From NCBI RefSeq assembly GCF_007474535.1, contig NZ_VKNW01000001.1:310001-374000 (forward strand): a stretch of DNA of 64,000 nt, in the 5' to 3' direction. This DNA is from Chryseobacterium echinoideorum (GTDB taxonomy: Bacteria; Bacteroidota; Bacteroidia; Flavobacteriales; Weeksellaceae). Every line of letters starts with the position of its first letter. The first letter of the stretch is position 1. A program made the position numbers and the translations under genes. The notes under the pieces were generated by a model, which did no database searches, was not told where the DNA came from, and was given only the letters and a program-made list of their open reading frames with translations. Positions 54,795 through 64,000 of the stretch are shown piece after piece.

Positions 54795-55841
54795 ATGAAA
54801 GCAAGATTTTTAATTCTCGTTACAATTTTTACTTTAATTGCCTGTAAAAGAGAAACAAAAAATATAAATTCAAAACCTGTTTCTGTATCGAAATTGGTCG
54901 AATTTCAAGAAGGAACCGATGTTTTACAATTATCATCAGGTAATTTTAGTTATTCTATCAAAAAAAATCAGCTGCCTTTCACAAAAATTATTTTGCTCAA
55001 TGCAAGTATGGCAGGGTATATTACAGAGTTGGATGCAGAAAATATGATTACAGGAGTTTCAAGTCCGGAATATATTTACTCCGAAAAAATCAGAAAACTT
55101 GTTCAGCAAAAGAAGATTCAGAATGTAGGAAGCGAACAAAAATATGATATTGAAAAAATTATTTCTCTGAAACCTGACGCTGTTTTTACTAATTACATTG
55201 CCAATTTTGAAAATGCGTATGAGGTTTTGAAAAAAAATGGGATTCAGGTGATCTTTTTAGATGAATTTAAAGAAGAAAAACCATTGGAAAAAGCCGCATA
55301 TATTAAGGTTTTTGGAAAACTTCTGGGCAAGGAGAAACTTGCAGATGAAAAGTTTAAAGAAATAGAAAAGAATTATAATAATCTCAAAAAGCTGGCACTA
55401 AATTCAAATTCAAAACCCAAAGTTTTAGCTAACGAAATGTATGGCGATGTTTGGTATCTTCCAGGAGGAAAAACCTCTTTTGCCAATTTTATTTCCGATG
55501 CTAATGGCGAGTATATTTTAAAAAATAACCTTGATACAAAAGCTGTAACCATGAGTTTTGAAGAAGTTTATGCCAAATCGAAAAACATCCGGTTCTGGCT
55601 GAATGCAGGAAATCACCATTCGAAAAAAGAACTCCTGTCGATCAATCCGTTTTATGCGCAGTTAGATGTTTTTAATCAGGGTAAAATCTACAGTGTTTCG
55701 GGAAAGGAAAAACAAAAAGCCAACGATTTTTTTGAACAGGGAATTGTGCGCTGCGATTGGGTTTTGAAAGATTACATCAAAATCCTCCACCCTGAACTTC
55801 TGCCGGATTACACCATTACTTATTTACATGAATTGAAGTAA
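54795..55841 (+). CDS. Periplasmic-binding-type lipoprotein (BtuF/FecB-like)
   Basis: 348 residues with lipobox TLIAC (C16). The helical-backbone metal-receptor fold: FTKIILLNASMAGYITELDA, LKPDAVFTNY, VFLDEFKEEKPLEKAAYIKV, and ANEMYGDVWYLPGGKTSFA. These proteins bind Fe-siderophore, heme or cobalamin for an ABC importer. No permease or ATPase gene is next to it, so ligand is open. It is the first chromosomal gene right of the tRNA. No gene between. Confidence 0.85.
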   Translation: MKARFLILVTIFTLIACKRETKNINSKPVSVSKLVEFQEGTDVLQLSSGNFSYSIKKNQLPFTKIILLNASMAGYITELDAENMITGVSSPEYIYSEKIRKLVQQKKIQNVGSEQKYDIEKIISLKPDAVFTNYIANFENAYEVLKKNGIQVIFLDEFKEEKPLEKAAYIKVFGKLLGKEKLADEKFKEIEKNYNNLKKLALNSNSKPKVLANEMYGDVWYLPGGKTSFANFISDANGEYILKNNLDTKAVTMSFEEVYAKSKNIRFWLNAGNHHSKKELLSINPFYAQLDVFNQGKIYSVSGKEKQKANDFFEQGIVRCDWVLKDYIKILHPELLPDYTITYLHELK

Positions 55842-55864
55842 CTCGCAGTATTTTTATATTTTTG
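55833..55864 (+). promoter_or_regulatory. Promoter of mtgA
   Basis: TTG (55833-55835), 21 bases, then TATTTTTG (55857-55864). It overlaps the end of the upstream gene. The expected RNA start, about 55870, leaves a very short leader before the ATGs at 55875 and 55881. Confidence 0.5.
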
Positions 55865-55874
55865 CAGCAAGTTT

Positions 55875-56525
55875 ATGCTTATGTGGAAAAAAATAAAAAA
55901 GTTTATTTTTATAGTTCTTTTGCTGAATGTGGCTTTTATCGTTTGGGGAAGATTTTTTAATCCGCCAATTACCATTACTCAGATCGGCGGAATAATAAAG
56001 TACGGAAAACTGCAGCGTGATTATATTTCCTATGACGAAATGGGAAATAATGTGAAAAAAGCTGTCATTGCTTCAGAAGACCAGAAGTTTTTTATGCATA
56101 ATGGCTTCGATTATACAGCGATTGAAAAAGCCATGAAATACAACGAAAAAGGTAAAAAAATAAGAGGCGGAAGCACAATTTCTCAGCAAACTGCTAAAAA
56201 TGTATTTCTTTGGCAGGGCAGAAGCTGGGCTAGAAAAGGATTGGAAGCGATTTATACTTTCATTATAGAAAAAGTATGGAGCAAAGATATAATTCTTGAG
56301 CGTTACCTCAATTCTATAGAGATGGGGCAGGGTGTTTTTGGTATAGAAGCTGCCTCAAAGTATTATTTTGGAAAGTCTTCCAAAGATCTTACAACATCAG
56401 AAGCAGCGTGGATTGCAGCTGTTTTACCCAATCCTAAAAAGTATGATCCCAAAAATCCTTCTGCCTATCTCAGAAAAAAACACAGCTGGATTATGAGACA
56501 GATGAAGAATGTAAGCCTGAAATAG
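55875..56525 (+). CDS. mtgA: Monofunctional peptidoglycan glycosyltransferase (GT51)
   Basis: 216 residues from the first ATG; the one at 55881 (MWKKIKK) is an equal candidate. One N-terminal membrane helix (residues 10-28), then GT51 motifs in order: AVIASEDQKFFMHNGFD with catalytic E68, RGGSTISQQTAKN, KDIILERYLNSIEMG, GIEAASKYYFGK. Polymerises lipid II into glycan strands at the inner membrane. No transpeptidase domain. Confidence 0.93.
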   Translation: MLMWKKIKKFIFIVLLLNVAFIVWGRFFNPPITITQIGGIIKYGKLQRDYISYDEMGNNVKKAVIASEDQKFFMHNGFDYTAIEKAMKYNEKGKKIRGGSTISQQTAKNVFLWQGRSWARKGLEAIYTFIIEKVWSKDIILERYLNSIEMGQGVFGIEAASKYYFGKSSKDLTTSEAAWIAAVLPNPKKYDPKNPSAYLRKKHSWIMRQMKNVSLK

Positions 56526-56533
56526 TATCTTTG
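56526..56533 (+). promoter_or_regulatory. -7-like box before the Gcr-family gene
   Basis: TATCTTTG fits TAnnTTTG and lies 5 bases from the ATG at 56539, which would give a leaderless or near-leaderless message. No -33 TTG at the right distance. Confidence 0.35.
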
Positions 56534-56538
56534 TACTA

Positions 56539-58566
56539 ATGAAATTTTTTAGTTCAAATACCGGGAACTTCAAATCTGTTCTTAAAAAGTATTTTTCTTT
56601 TGAGAACGAAACTGCTTCTTTGGAACCTTTAACAGAGTTTTTGGAGGCAATAAAGAAAGCAGATTTTACGGATGTTCTTAATTTCCTCAAACAAAATCAA
56701 CATTTTGCGGATAACTTCAGAGACTATCTTTACCGAGTTTTTTCTGAAAGACCCTTTAATCTTTCATTAACGGAAGCAAGTATTTTATCTGAAAATGCTT
56801 TTTTTCCTGAACTAAAAAAGAGAATTTTAAATAAAGTTTTGCCTCCTGTAGAAAATGAAAATACAGTTTGGTATCTTATTGATAATGTAAGTTTCAGACC
56901 CAAACAGGATTTGGAGTACCTTCAAAATATTCCTGAAGAAGATTTTGATGATTTTCTGAGACTGCTGCAGATTGATAATTTTATTATAAAACCCAGAGTT
57001 AAAAATGACCTTGTTTTTTCGATGAATATTCTTTCCTGGCGTGTGACCGGGATGGCTCTCGAAGTAGAGGTGATTAAGATGGCTCCTGAATACCGAAATT
57101 TTGATAATCCTTTTCTTGCCTTACAGAACGAGCTTGAAGCACTTGCAGAAAATTTTAATCAGAAGCCCGATCATCAGCTCAACTCAAAAGACAGTCATTA
57201 TAAACAGATTAAAATCTACATTCAGCAGTGTCTTGATTTTGTGAATATTGCTTTTAAAAATTCTTCAAAGTATGGTATTTCAGGAAAGATTAATCATTCG
57301 TTGCTTAAAATTCGCCAACAGGTTCGGAGAATTCTTGAAATATTGAATTTTTTGGTTATTGATGATGAGCAAGATGTTATTAAGAAATCAAAACAGCTTA
57401 TTTTTAATATTCTAATTTACAAATCTCATAAAAATAATATACGTGATCTGGTAAATGACAGTACTACACTCATTTCTCATCTTATTACCTCTCACACGGC
57501 AGAGACCGGGTCTGGCTACATTACGTCTTCTTCCAAAGAATATTTTAAAATGCTTCGAAAAGCAGCAGGTGGGGGGATTATTGTAGGAGCTTTATGTATT
57601 CTGAAGATGATTTATTCATACTTGCCGGGCAGTGAGTTTTACCATGCGTTTTTATTCTCTTTTAATTATGTAATGGGGTTTATCATGATTTTTTTAATGG
57701 GTTTTGCGCTGGCTACAAAGCAGCCGTCTATGACGGCGACTACAATGGCGAGAGTATTGTCTGATGTAAAAAATACCAAAAGAAACTATTGGGATTTTGC
57801 ACATTTGGTTTCAAAACTGTTCAGAAGCCAGTTTATTGCTTTTATGGGAAATGTATTGATGAGCTTTCCTGTTGCAATGATTATTATTTATGCGTTAGAT
57901 GTTCTTTTAGGAGTAAATCTAGCAGCTGAAAATTCGGATAAATTTTTAAAAAACCTCAATTTTCTCACTTCATCCGCTATTGCACAAGGTGCGCTTACGG
58001 GAGTCTATCTTTTCATATCGGGAATAATCTCTGGTAGTGTAGGGAATAAGACTGTTTTTTTTAGAATTCCACAGAGGATTGAGAAAAACCCTTTAATAAC
58101 GAATACTTTTGGGCATCAGTTTGCAAAAAGACTTTCTCTGTTCTATGCCAGAAACTGGGCAGGCATTATGTCTTACGTATGGCTTGGTGTATTAATGGGA
58201 ATCACAGCATCTATAGGTTCGTTTTTAGGGTTGCATATTGATACCAAACACATCAGTTTTGAAGCAGGGAATCTTGCACTCGGGATTTATGGTAAGGATT
58301 TTAATGTTGATCTCAAAACTGTTCTAATGGCAGTTACCACTGTTTTTCTTATTGGTTTTGCAAATTTCAGTGTAAGTTTTGGGCTTTCGATGATTTTGGC
58401 TTTTAGGTCAAGAAAAATTAATTCTGTAGAAATAAGAAAGATTATTTCTCATATCATTAAGTATTTTGGAAAAAGTCCCGTGAATTTTTTCCTTCCGATT
58501 CGTTCTGTTTTAGATGAAAATGCAAAAAAACTAATAAAAGAAACTACAAAACCAGAAGATCAGTAA
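56539..58566 (+). CDS. Gcr-family integral membrane protein (PF10136-type)
   Basis: 675 residues. A helical N-terminal half (1-330), the motif HTAETGSGYITSS near 320, then at least six membrane segments (about 345-365, 370-395, 440-465, 485-505, 540-560, 590-625). This is the family annotated as site-specific recombinase Gcr, but it has no recombinase motif and the membrane topology does not suit DNA cutting. The annotation is doubtful; role unknown. Its 3' end overlaps the DciA-like gene on the other strand by 23 bp. Confidence 0.8.
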   Translation: MKFFSSNTGNFKSVLKKYFSFENETASLEPLTEFLEAIKKADFTDVLNFLKQNQHFADNFRDYLYRVFSERPFNLSLTEASILSENAFFPELKKRILNKVLPPVENENTVWYLIDNVSFRPKQDLEYLQNIPEEDFDDFLRLLQIDNFIIKPRVKNDLVFSMNILSWRVTGMALEVEVIKMAPEYRNFDNPFLALQNELEALAENFNQKPDHQLNSKDSHYKQIKIYIQQCLDFVNIAFKNSSKYGISGKINHSLLKIRQQVRRILEILNFLVIDDEQDVIKKSKQLIFNILIYKSHKNNIRDLVNDSTTLISHLITSHTAETGSGYITSSSKEYFKMLRKAAGGGIIVGALCILKMIYSYLPGSEFYHAFLFSFNYVMGFIMIFLMGFALATKQPSMTATTMARVLSDVKNTKRNYWDFAHLVSKLFRSQFIAFMGNVLMSFPVAMIIIYALDVLLGVNLAAENSDKFLKNLNFLTSSAIAQGALTGVYLFISGIISGSVGNKTVFFRIPQRIEKNPLITNTFGHQFAKRLSLFYARNWAGIMSYVWLGVLMGITASIGSFLGLHIDTKHISFEAGNLALGIYGKDFNVDLKTVLMAVTTVFLIGFANFSVSFGLSMILAFRSRKINSVEIRKIISHIIKYFGKSPVNFFLPIRSVLDENAKKLIKETTKPEDQ

Positions 58567-58840
58567 ATCTGTCTTCGCCAAACTGATCCTGAAATTTTTT
58601 CAGATAAAAGCTTCTGCGCATTTTGAAATCATTTTTAAGTAAAGGTGAATTGATTTTGATCTGAATAACTTTTTGATCAAGATTTACACTTTCAATTTCC
58701 TGAAACAACGACTCGTCAAGATAATCTTCCAAAAAATCTTTAATTTCAAAAGCCACCAGTTTATCTTCAAATCCATAAATTTTAGCAAAAGATTTTACCA
58801 GTTCTGAGGATTGAAATTCACGTTTCTTGTTTTTTTTCAT
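58544..58840 (-). CDS. DciA-like protein (DUF721)
   Basis: 98 residues from the ATG at 58840, 4 bases after the recF stop; the frame to 58855 needs a TTG inside recF. DUF721 features: QSSELVKSFAKIYGFEDKL, then SVNLDQKVIQIKINSPLLKN and LKKFQDQFGED. DciA-type proteins load the replicative helicase DnaB in bacteria without DnaC. Encoded after recF in one operon. Confidence 0.8.
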   Translation of the reverse strand: MKKNKKREFQSSELVKSFAKIYGFEDKLVAFEIKDFLEDYLDESLFQEIESVNLDQKVIQIKINSPLLKNDFKMRRSFYLKKFQDQFGEDRFTDLLVL

Positions 58841-58844
58841 GACT

Positions 58845-59924
58845 TTATACTTCAAATATTATACTTTCCTCATTTATTTTTTTTACCACGCTTTCGGTAC
58901 GTTCTCGGTGTGTGTCGGTGATGAAAATCTGCCCGAAGTTTTCCTGATTCACCAGTTTTATCAGCTGTGCGACACGGATGTCATCCAGCTTGTCAAAAAT
59001 ATCATCCAGTAAAAGAATAGGAGTTTTTCCGGTGAGTTCTTTTACCAAACTCATTTGTGCTAGCTTTAATGAAATCAGAAATGATTTTTGCTGTCCCTGC
59101 GAACCGATTTTTTTGATTAAAACCGAATCCATTTCAAAAAGCAAATCATCTTTATGAATACCTTTTGAGGTGTACGTCAGCATTCTGTCGCGATCAAGAC
59201 TTTCTTTTAATAAATTTTCAAATGAATCATCCTGCAAATGAGATTCGTAAACCACAGAAACACTTTCTTTCCCGCCGGATATAATTTCATAAAAGCTCTG
59301 TACAATCGGATTGAGTTTTTCAACAAAGTTTTTTCTCTTTTTATAAATCTGTGTTCCTGATTTTATGATGGGGTCGTCATAGATTTCCAAAGAATCTTTA
59401 TCCCATGTTCTGTTTTTGGCGAAATATTTGAGTAAGGCATTTCTCTGCTGAATGGTTTTCTGATACTGCATTAAGCCAAAAAGATACTCAGAATCAGTCT
59501 GCGAGATCATAGCATCCAGAAATTTTCTTCTGCTTTCTCCTGAATCTGAGATGAGGTTGGAGTCATAAGGCGAAATCATCACACTCGGCAGATAACCGAT
59601 ATGATCTGCTAAACGGTCGTATGTTTTATCATTTTTTTTGATGATTTTCTTGGCTTCTTTAGGTTGGGAAATTTTGATATTGTCTTCTGAATTGCCATTT
59701 TGAACTTCTGCATTAATGGAGAAAAAATCTTCATCTTTTTTGATGTTATTAAGATCTGTATTTCCCAAAAAACTCTTTCCTACAGAAAGATAATGCAAAG
59801 CATCCAGAATATTGGTTTTTCCCACACCGTTGTTTCCCACAAAGCAGTTGATCTGCGGAGAAAGATCAAACGTTTTCTCTGAATGATTTTTGAAATTGTA
59901 AAGGGAGAGTTTCCTGATAATCAT
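58845..59924 (-). CDS. recF: RecF, DNA repair/recombination ATPase
   Basis: 359 residues. Walker A GNNGVGKT is at 30-37 near the N-terminus; SRRKFLDAMIS, then the signature GSQGQQKSFLISLKLAQ and Walker B ILLLDDIFDKLD. RecF loads RecA at gapped DNA with RecO and RecR. Its start is 3 bases from the UbiA-like stop, and its stop overlaps the DciA-like start region, so all three form one operon. Confidence 0.95.
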   Translation of the reverse strand: MIIRKLSLYNFKNHSEKTFDLSPQINCFVGNNGVGKTNILDALHYLSVGKSFLGNTDLNNIKKDEDFFSINAEVQNGNSEDNIKISQPKEAKKIIKKNDKTYDRLADHIGYLPSVMISPYDSNLISDSGESRRKFLDAMISQTDSEYLFGLMQYQKTIQQRNALLKYFAKNRTWDKDSLEIYDDPIIKSGTQIYKKRKNFVEKLNPIVQSFYEIISGGKESVSVVYESHLQDDSFENLLKESLDRDRMLTYTSKGIHKDDLLFEMDSVLIKKIGSQGQQKSFLISLKLAQMSLVKELTGKTPILLLDDIFDKLDDIRVAQLIKLVNQENFGQIFITDTHRERTESVVKKINEESIIFEV

Positions 59925-59927
59925 TCG

Positions 59928-60683
59928 TCAAAAATACTCCAATATTATTAAAAATAAAAAAGGAAGTACAGAGCAAGTTTCAACTCCAAAAGAAAAATAA
60001 GCATCATTTCGTTTGCTTTCAGAAGAGTATATGAAAATAAAAGTAATAACTGCAGTTAAAAATAGACTTAGTCCATATTGAAACTTCAGATAAAAAATAG
60101 ATAAAATGACGGATATAAAAACCAAAACATAAGCGAGATATTTAGTATTCTGTACTCCAATCAATTTTGGGAAAGTTTGTACAGTGTCACTTTTCATATC
60201 ACGGATATCAAATGGTAAAACCAATGCTGTAATAAAGAAAAAACTGATCATAAATATTGGGAAATCAAATGCAGGCAAAGTAAGCCAGCTATTTACCAAT
60301 CCCCATACTAATCCCACATAAAATACTTTAAGTAGAGGAATTTTCCGTATGTAATTTTCAAGAAAAAAACTATTATACAGCAGTCCTAAAATCACAATAA
60401 TCAACCATTTTAGCAAACGTATTTCATTATGATTAAATATAATTAAAACGGAAGAAATGATGCCTGTCAAAATATTGAGAATGAGAATTTTGTAAAAATA
60501 TTTTGTTTTTTGATATTTCGTGTAGAGATAGCCACTGAAGTAGGTGATGAAAATAAGAAAAACTGTGGGATAACGGAACGTATTTTGCTCAAGCATGAAA
60601 AAAACTGCAAAAAAAGTTCCCATTAAAGAGACGTATAGCTGGCTGTCTATAACGGATTTTTTCAGTACTTTTAAGCAATTCAT
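59928..60683 (-). CDS. UbiA-like membrane protein
   Basis: 251 residues with about eight hydrophobic segments. LPFDIRDMKSD (about 175-185) resembles the second Asp-rich motif of UbiA prenyltransferases. The first motif (NDxxDxxxD) is not visible; SGYLYTKYQKTKYF stands in its place. It may be an inactive or divergent UbiA homologue. Near recF by operon only. Starts 18 bp from the divergent alpha-2-macroglobulin gene. Confidence 0.65.
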   Translation of the reverse strand: MNCLKVLKKSVIDSQLYVSLMGTFFAVFFMLEQNTFRYPTVFLIFITYFSGYLYTKYQKTKYFYKILILNILTGIISSVLIIFNHNEIRLLKWLIIVILGLLYNSFFLENYIRKIPLLKVFYVGLVWGLVNSWLTLPAFDFPIFMISFFFITALVLPFDIRDMKSDTVQTFPKLIGVQNTKYLAYVLVFISVILSIFYLKFQYGLSLFLTAVITFIFIYSSESKRNDAYFSFGVETCSVLPFLFLIILEYF

Positions 60684-60701
60684 TTAGTAAAAATAATACT
60701 T

Positions 60702-63700
60702 ATGCAAAGATATTCCAAGATTTTGTTCCTGTTCGTCCTTTTAATGAGCTTCGCAGAGGTTTTTTCGCAAAATTATTATGATCAGCAATGGAAAAAAATT
60801 CAGCAAAACAGTCAGAACGGAGGTTACAAATCTAGTTTACCGATTGTTTTGGAAATTCAGAATAAAGCGATGAAAGAAAATAATGCAACACAGTTGATCC
60901 GCTCTCTGAAAGCGGAGTTCAGTATCGTCAATCAAACTTCTGATGATGATAAAAATGATTCAGTTTCAAAATTTTTTGCAAAACTTCAGAATTCCGGCAA
61001 CAGTCTGAAAGGAGATGATCTTTTGGTTTACAAAGTTTTGTTATCGGGGTTTACATTCGATTATTATAATGAGCATTCATGGGAAATTTCCGGAAGAACC
61101 AATATGAATTCTCAGGATGTTTCACAAATTGAAACATGGAGCAAACTTGATTTTAAGAATTATCTTTCCAAAAGTTTTAAAGACTTGGATTTGCAAAGTC
61201 AGGCAATGAAAAAGATTTCTTTATCCAAATACAAAGACATTTTTTTTAAGGCTGAAAATATAAATTATTTCCCGACTTTGTTTGATTGGTATTCTCTGAG
61301 AAAAACCGAATTTTTATCCGATAATGGTTTGTTTACCAAGAACGAACTGTCGGAAAACAGAAACTTAATCAATACAGTTTTTAATGATTTAATTACTCAG
61401 AATACAGGAAATTCTAAGCTGTATTTTATGCATCAGAAAATAGTTGAAAACTGTAATTTCAATTCATGCAAAGACAAGCTGGAGCAGCTTCAGGATTTAA
61501 TGAAAATAAATATTGACGGAGATTATAAAGTTTTGATTGCAGAAGAAATAATGAACAGATTAATTGCCGAAAATAAGCAGAAAGAAGCTTTACAGCTTGC
61601 TGAATCTATCAAAAAACAATATCCAAAGTCAGAATTCTTAGATAATATCAAAAATATTGAAAATCAAATTGAAAATCCTTATTTGAGTCTGAAATACGAG
61701 CAACAGACTCAACCCCAGTTACCGATTCATCTGGTTGCTGAGTTTAAAAATGTATCTCACTTTACAATAGATCTGTATGAAATAAAAGACGATTATTTGT
61801 CATTTTTACAATATGCGGAAAACTCTTACAATCAGGCTTTTGGAAAAGTAAAAAAATCTTTGGTAAGAAAAGATGTTTTCCAGCTGAATGATCCCAAAGA
61901 TTATAAGCTTCATAAAACCTCATTAGAAATAAAACCGCTTCCGTCAGGAATTTATGTGGCAGAATATTCAGTGGAAGGTTTGGAAGATAAAGAATCAAAG
62001 CAACAACAAAATTTTTATTTTTTAGTTTCTGGTAATAAAATCATCTATCAAAACAAAGACGAAAAAAATCAACTTCAAAATGAAATGAAACTGGTGAATG
62101 CAGAAAACGGTAAGCCTATTCTTAATGAAAGACTTACATTTTATGAATTTGTTCGGAACAAAACACTTAATAAAGTTGATGGAAAAACTGATGATAAAGG
62201 GATTTTTAAGTTTCCTGCAACCGAGAGTAAAGATTATTACAGAACTTTTTTGGTTTATCAGCCAAAAAGCAATGATTATCAGTTGTTTGAGGTTTACGGA
62301 AGTCAATATATTGCAGCAAAAAATTATGAAAATGATCATTTAGAAAAAGCACAGATATTTTTAGACCGGGCAATCTACAGACCCGGACAAACTGTTTATT
62401 TTAAAGTAATTAATACCAAACTTACTCAACAGAAAGAAAGTGTTGTAGCCAATCTAAAGCAAAAAATCACACTGAAAGATTTTAATGGCGAAGAAGTAAG
62501 TTCACAGGTATTTACAACGAATGAATTTGGATCTTATCACGGAAGTTTTGTTCTTCCTAAAGGGAAATTAAATGGTCAGTTTACCTTATCTGTTGACAAA
62601 GGTGATAATGATATGGAATATTTAGGGGTTGCTTATTTAAGGGTTGAAGAGTACAAACGTCCTAAGTTTGAAGTGACTTTTGAGCCTGTAAAAAAGGAGT
62701 ATAAGTATGGGCAAACCATCGAACTGAAAGGTAAAGCCATGATGTTTTCGGGAGTTGCGCTGAGCAATACCAATGTAAATTATGAAATCAGAAAGCAAAA
62801 TATCAGATGGAGATATTTTCCGTGGTATCCCAATAATTATGAAAATGAAAACTCAATTCTTGGAGAAGCTAAAACCAATGAAAAAGGTGAATTTACCATA
62901 AAATTAGACCTTAAAAAAGATGAAAAAATAGAAGGTATTCAGATTGATAATTATCAAATCACTGCTTCTGTCACCGATATTAATGGCGAGACGCAGTCTG
63001 CAAATACTAATCTTAAAGTTTCTTCGGTTTCACATTACATAAAAGCAGATCAACTGAATAATGTATTTGCAGACGAAAACGTAAAACTGAAAGTAGAAAC
63101 TAAAAATTATAACGAACAAAATTTAAAGAAACCTTATCAGGTTAAATTATCAAAACTTGAAACTCCAAACAGGATTTTCAGAGACAACTTTAAAAATGAA
63201 GTTCAGAACTTACCGAAGTTTTCAAAAGAAGAATTTATCAGAAAGTTTCCGCATGATCGATTCGATAAGAATGATGAAACTAAAAATTGGTCATCTTCTT
63301 CTGTTATTCTAAACGGAGTAAAGCGAAATGAAGAATCTCTCGACCTCGGAAAACTGGAAGCAGGGTATTATCAACTTGAGCTATACAATATTGAAGGAAG
63401 AGATACGATAAAATCTGTTCAAAATTTCAGTGTTTGGGACAAAAAATCTCTCAAACCCAATCAGAAAACATTCTTAACCGTTTTGGAACCCAAAACTGAA
63501 TTTTCAAGAGGCGAGAAAGCAAAAGTCTATGTTTATTCTGCAATTCCTGATGCTTTGGTTACTATTTTTGTTCAAAATGGTTCGGGAAAAACGATTTCTG
63601 AGGATCATCAATTTAAAAACGGTATTTTAGAATATGCTGTAGATATTCCGAAAGAAAAAAATGTAAATAATCTCAACATTCAGTTTCAGGTGGTGGCATT

Positions 63701-64000
63701 TAATGATGTGCAGACACAAACAATTAATTTAAAAATAAAAGATTCGGAACAGCCGTTAAAAATAGAAACAGTAACTTTTAGAGACAAAATTGAGCCAAAT
63801 TCTAAAGAAAAATGGTCGGTGAAAATTTCGGGAAATGAAAAAGAGAAGATCAATGCAGAAGTTTTAGCCAATATGTATGATATGTCTTTGGATCAGTTTG
63901 CTGTAAATAGCTTTAATTGGGAGAAGTTATATACACCTTACTCGTTCTTTAGTTCTTATGATAGGAGAGAAAATCTTGCTCAAAAATATTATCAGAAAAG
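60702..64000 (+). CDS. Alpha-2-macroglobulin-like (MG2/YfaS-type) protein, 5' part
   Basis: About 1100 residues, open to the window end; the stop is outside. Signal peptide (ILFLFVLLMSFAEVFSQ). A helical N-terminal part (residues 20-330) is followed by MG domains: AIYRPGQTVYFKVI, YLRVEEYKRPKFEVTF, GQTIELKGKAMMFSGV. The thioester motif and C-terminal domain would be beyond the edge. Bacterial A2M-like proteins trap proteases and often pair with PBP1c; here the pairing is not seen. Confidence 0.88.
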   Translation, partial: MQRYSKILFLFVLLMSFAEVFSQNYYDQQWKKIQQNSQNGGYKSSLPIVLEIQNKAMKENNATQLIRSLKAEFSIVNQTSDDDKNDSVSKFFAKLQNSGNSLKGDDLLVYKVLLSGFTFDYYNEHSWEISGRTNMNSQDVSQIETWSKLDFKNYLSKSFKDLDLQSQAMKKISLSKYKDIFFKAENINYFPTLFDWYSLRKTEFLSDNGLFTKNELSENRNLINTVFNDLITQNTGNSKLYFMHQKIVENCNFNSCKDKLEQLQDLMKINIDGDYKVLIAEEIMNRLIAENKQKEALQLAESIKKQYPKSEFLDNIKNIENQIENPYLSLKYEQQTQPQLPIHLVAEFKNVSHFTIDLYEIKDDYLSFLQYAENSYNQAFGKVKKSLVRKDVFQLNDPKDYKLHKTSLEIKPLPSGIYVAEYSVEGLEDKESKQQQNFYFLVSGNKIIYQNKDEKNQLQNEMKLVNAENGKPILNERLTFYEFVRNKTLNKVDGKTDDKGIFKFPATESKDYYRTFLVYQPKSNDYQLFEVYGSQYIAAKNYENDHLEKAQIFLDRAIYRPGQTVYFKVINTKLTQQKESVVANLKQKITLKDFNGEEVSSQVFTTNEFGSYHGSFVLPKGKLNGQFTLSVDKGDNDMEYLGVAYLRVEEYKRPKFEVTFEPVKKEYKYGQTIELKGKAMMFSGVALSNTNVNYEIRKQNIRWRYFPWYPNNYENENSILGEAKTNEKGEFTIKLDLKKDEKIEGIQIDNYQITASVTDINGETQSANTNLKVSSVSHYIKADQLNNVFADENVKLKVETKNYNEQNLKKPYQVKLSKLETPNRIFRDNFKNEVQNLPKFSKEEFIRKFPHDRFDKNDETKNWSSSSVILNGVKRNEESLDLGKLEAGYYQLELYNIEGRDTIKSVQNFSVWDKKSLKPNQKTFLTVLEPKTEFSRGEKAKVYVYSAIPDALVTIFVQNGSGKTISEDHQFKNGILEYAVDIPKEKNVNNLNIQFQVVAFNDVQTQTINLKIKDSEQPLKIETVTFRDKIEPNSKEKWSVKISGNEKEKINAEVLANMYDMSLDQFAVNSFNWEKLYTPYSFFSSYDRRENLAQKYYQK

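Overview
The window looks like a chromosomal segment of a Bacteroidota (Flavobacteriia) bacterium, probably Chryseobacterium or a close Weeksellaceae relative. The DNA is AT-rich. There are SusC/SusD proteins, GH31/GH97/GH65 glycosidases with Bacteroidota-type signal peptides, Bacteroides-type tra genes, and promoters of the TTG-N20-TAnnTTTG type. The genus is inference.

Layout. (1) 1-4982: the 3' end of an alpha-glucan/dextran utilization cluster: GH31 (partial), GH97 and GH65. (2) 5108-8567: an IS982-family element that lost its right end and is fused to a type I restriction R subunit lacking its nuclease domain. (3) 8717-16824: a small XRE regulator, a structured RNA candidate with its own promoter and terminator, then a SusC-SusD-S9 peptidase gene set. 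(4) 16825-19745: a GreA/GreB-family gene between two IS110 transposase remnants, then an intact 982-bp IS982-family element. (5) 19859-25984: a frameshifted thermonuclease and a divergent SOS-like cassette: S24/LexA-type repressor, Y-family polymerase, DnaE2-like polymerase and AlkB. (6) 25994-26257: eight tandem repeats of exactly 33 bp. (7) 26662-54708: an integrative conjugative element (ICE) core with a surface protein, MobC-like protein, relaxase, ParA, the type IV secretion set, coupling ATPase, M23 peptidase, a 1714-residue methylase-helicase and a serine recombinase. The recombinase reading frame runs into tRNA-Arg(ACG). (8) 54674-64000: housekeeping chromosome: tRNA-Arg, a BtuF-like lipoprotein, MtgA, a Gcr-family membrane protein, DciA-like protein, RecF, a UbiA-like protein and the start of an alpha-2-macroglobulin-like protein.

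How it works together. The glycosidases should convert alpha-1,6/1,2-glucans to glucose in the periplasm. The SusC/D-S9 set probably imports oligopeptides or other ligands and trims them. The mobilization genes process DNA at an unseen oriT, and the coupling ATPase and VirB4-like TraG feed the secretion channel. The recombinase integrates the element at tRNA-Arg. The mutagenesis cassette and the methylase-helicase are plausible cargo for DNA damage tolerance and for surviving host restriction.

Most notable: a complete J domain (HPD motif) inserted in the VirB4-like ATPase between Walker A and Walker B; the exact 33-bp repeat array beside the mobilization region; four neighbouring exported tra proteins with a common C-terminal motif; and the RNA candidate at about 9100-9270. 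The left end of the ICE was not found, so whether regions 2-5 are inside it is unresolved.
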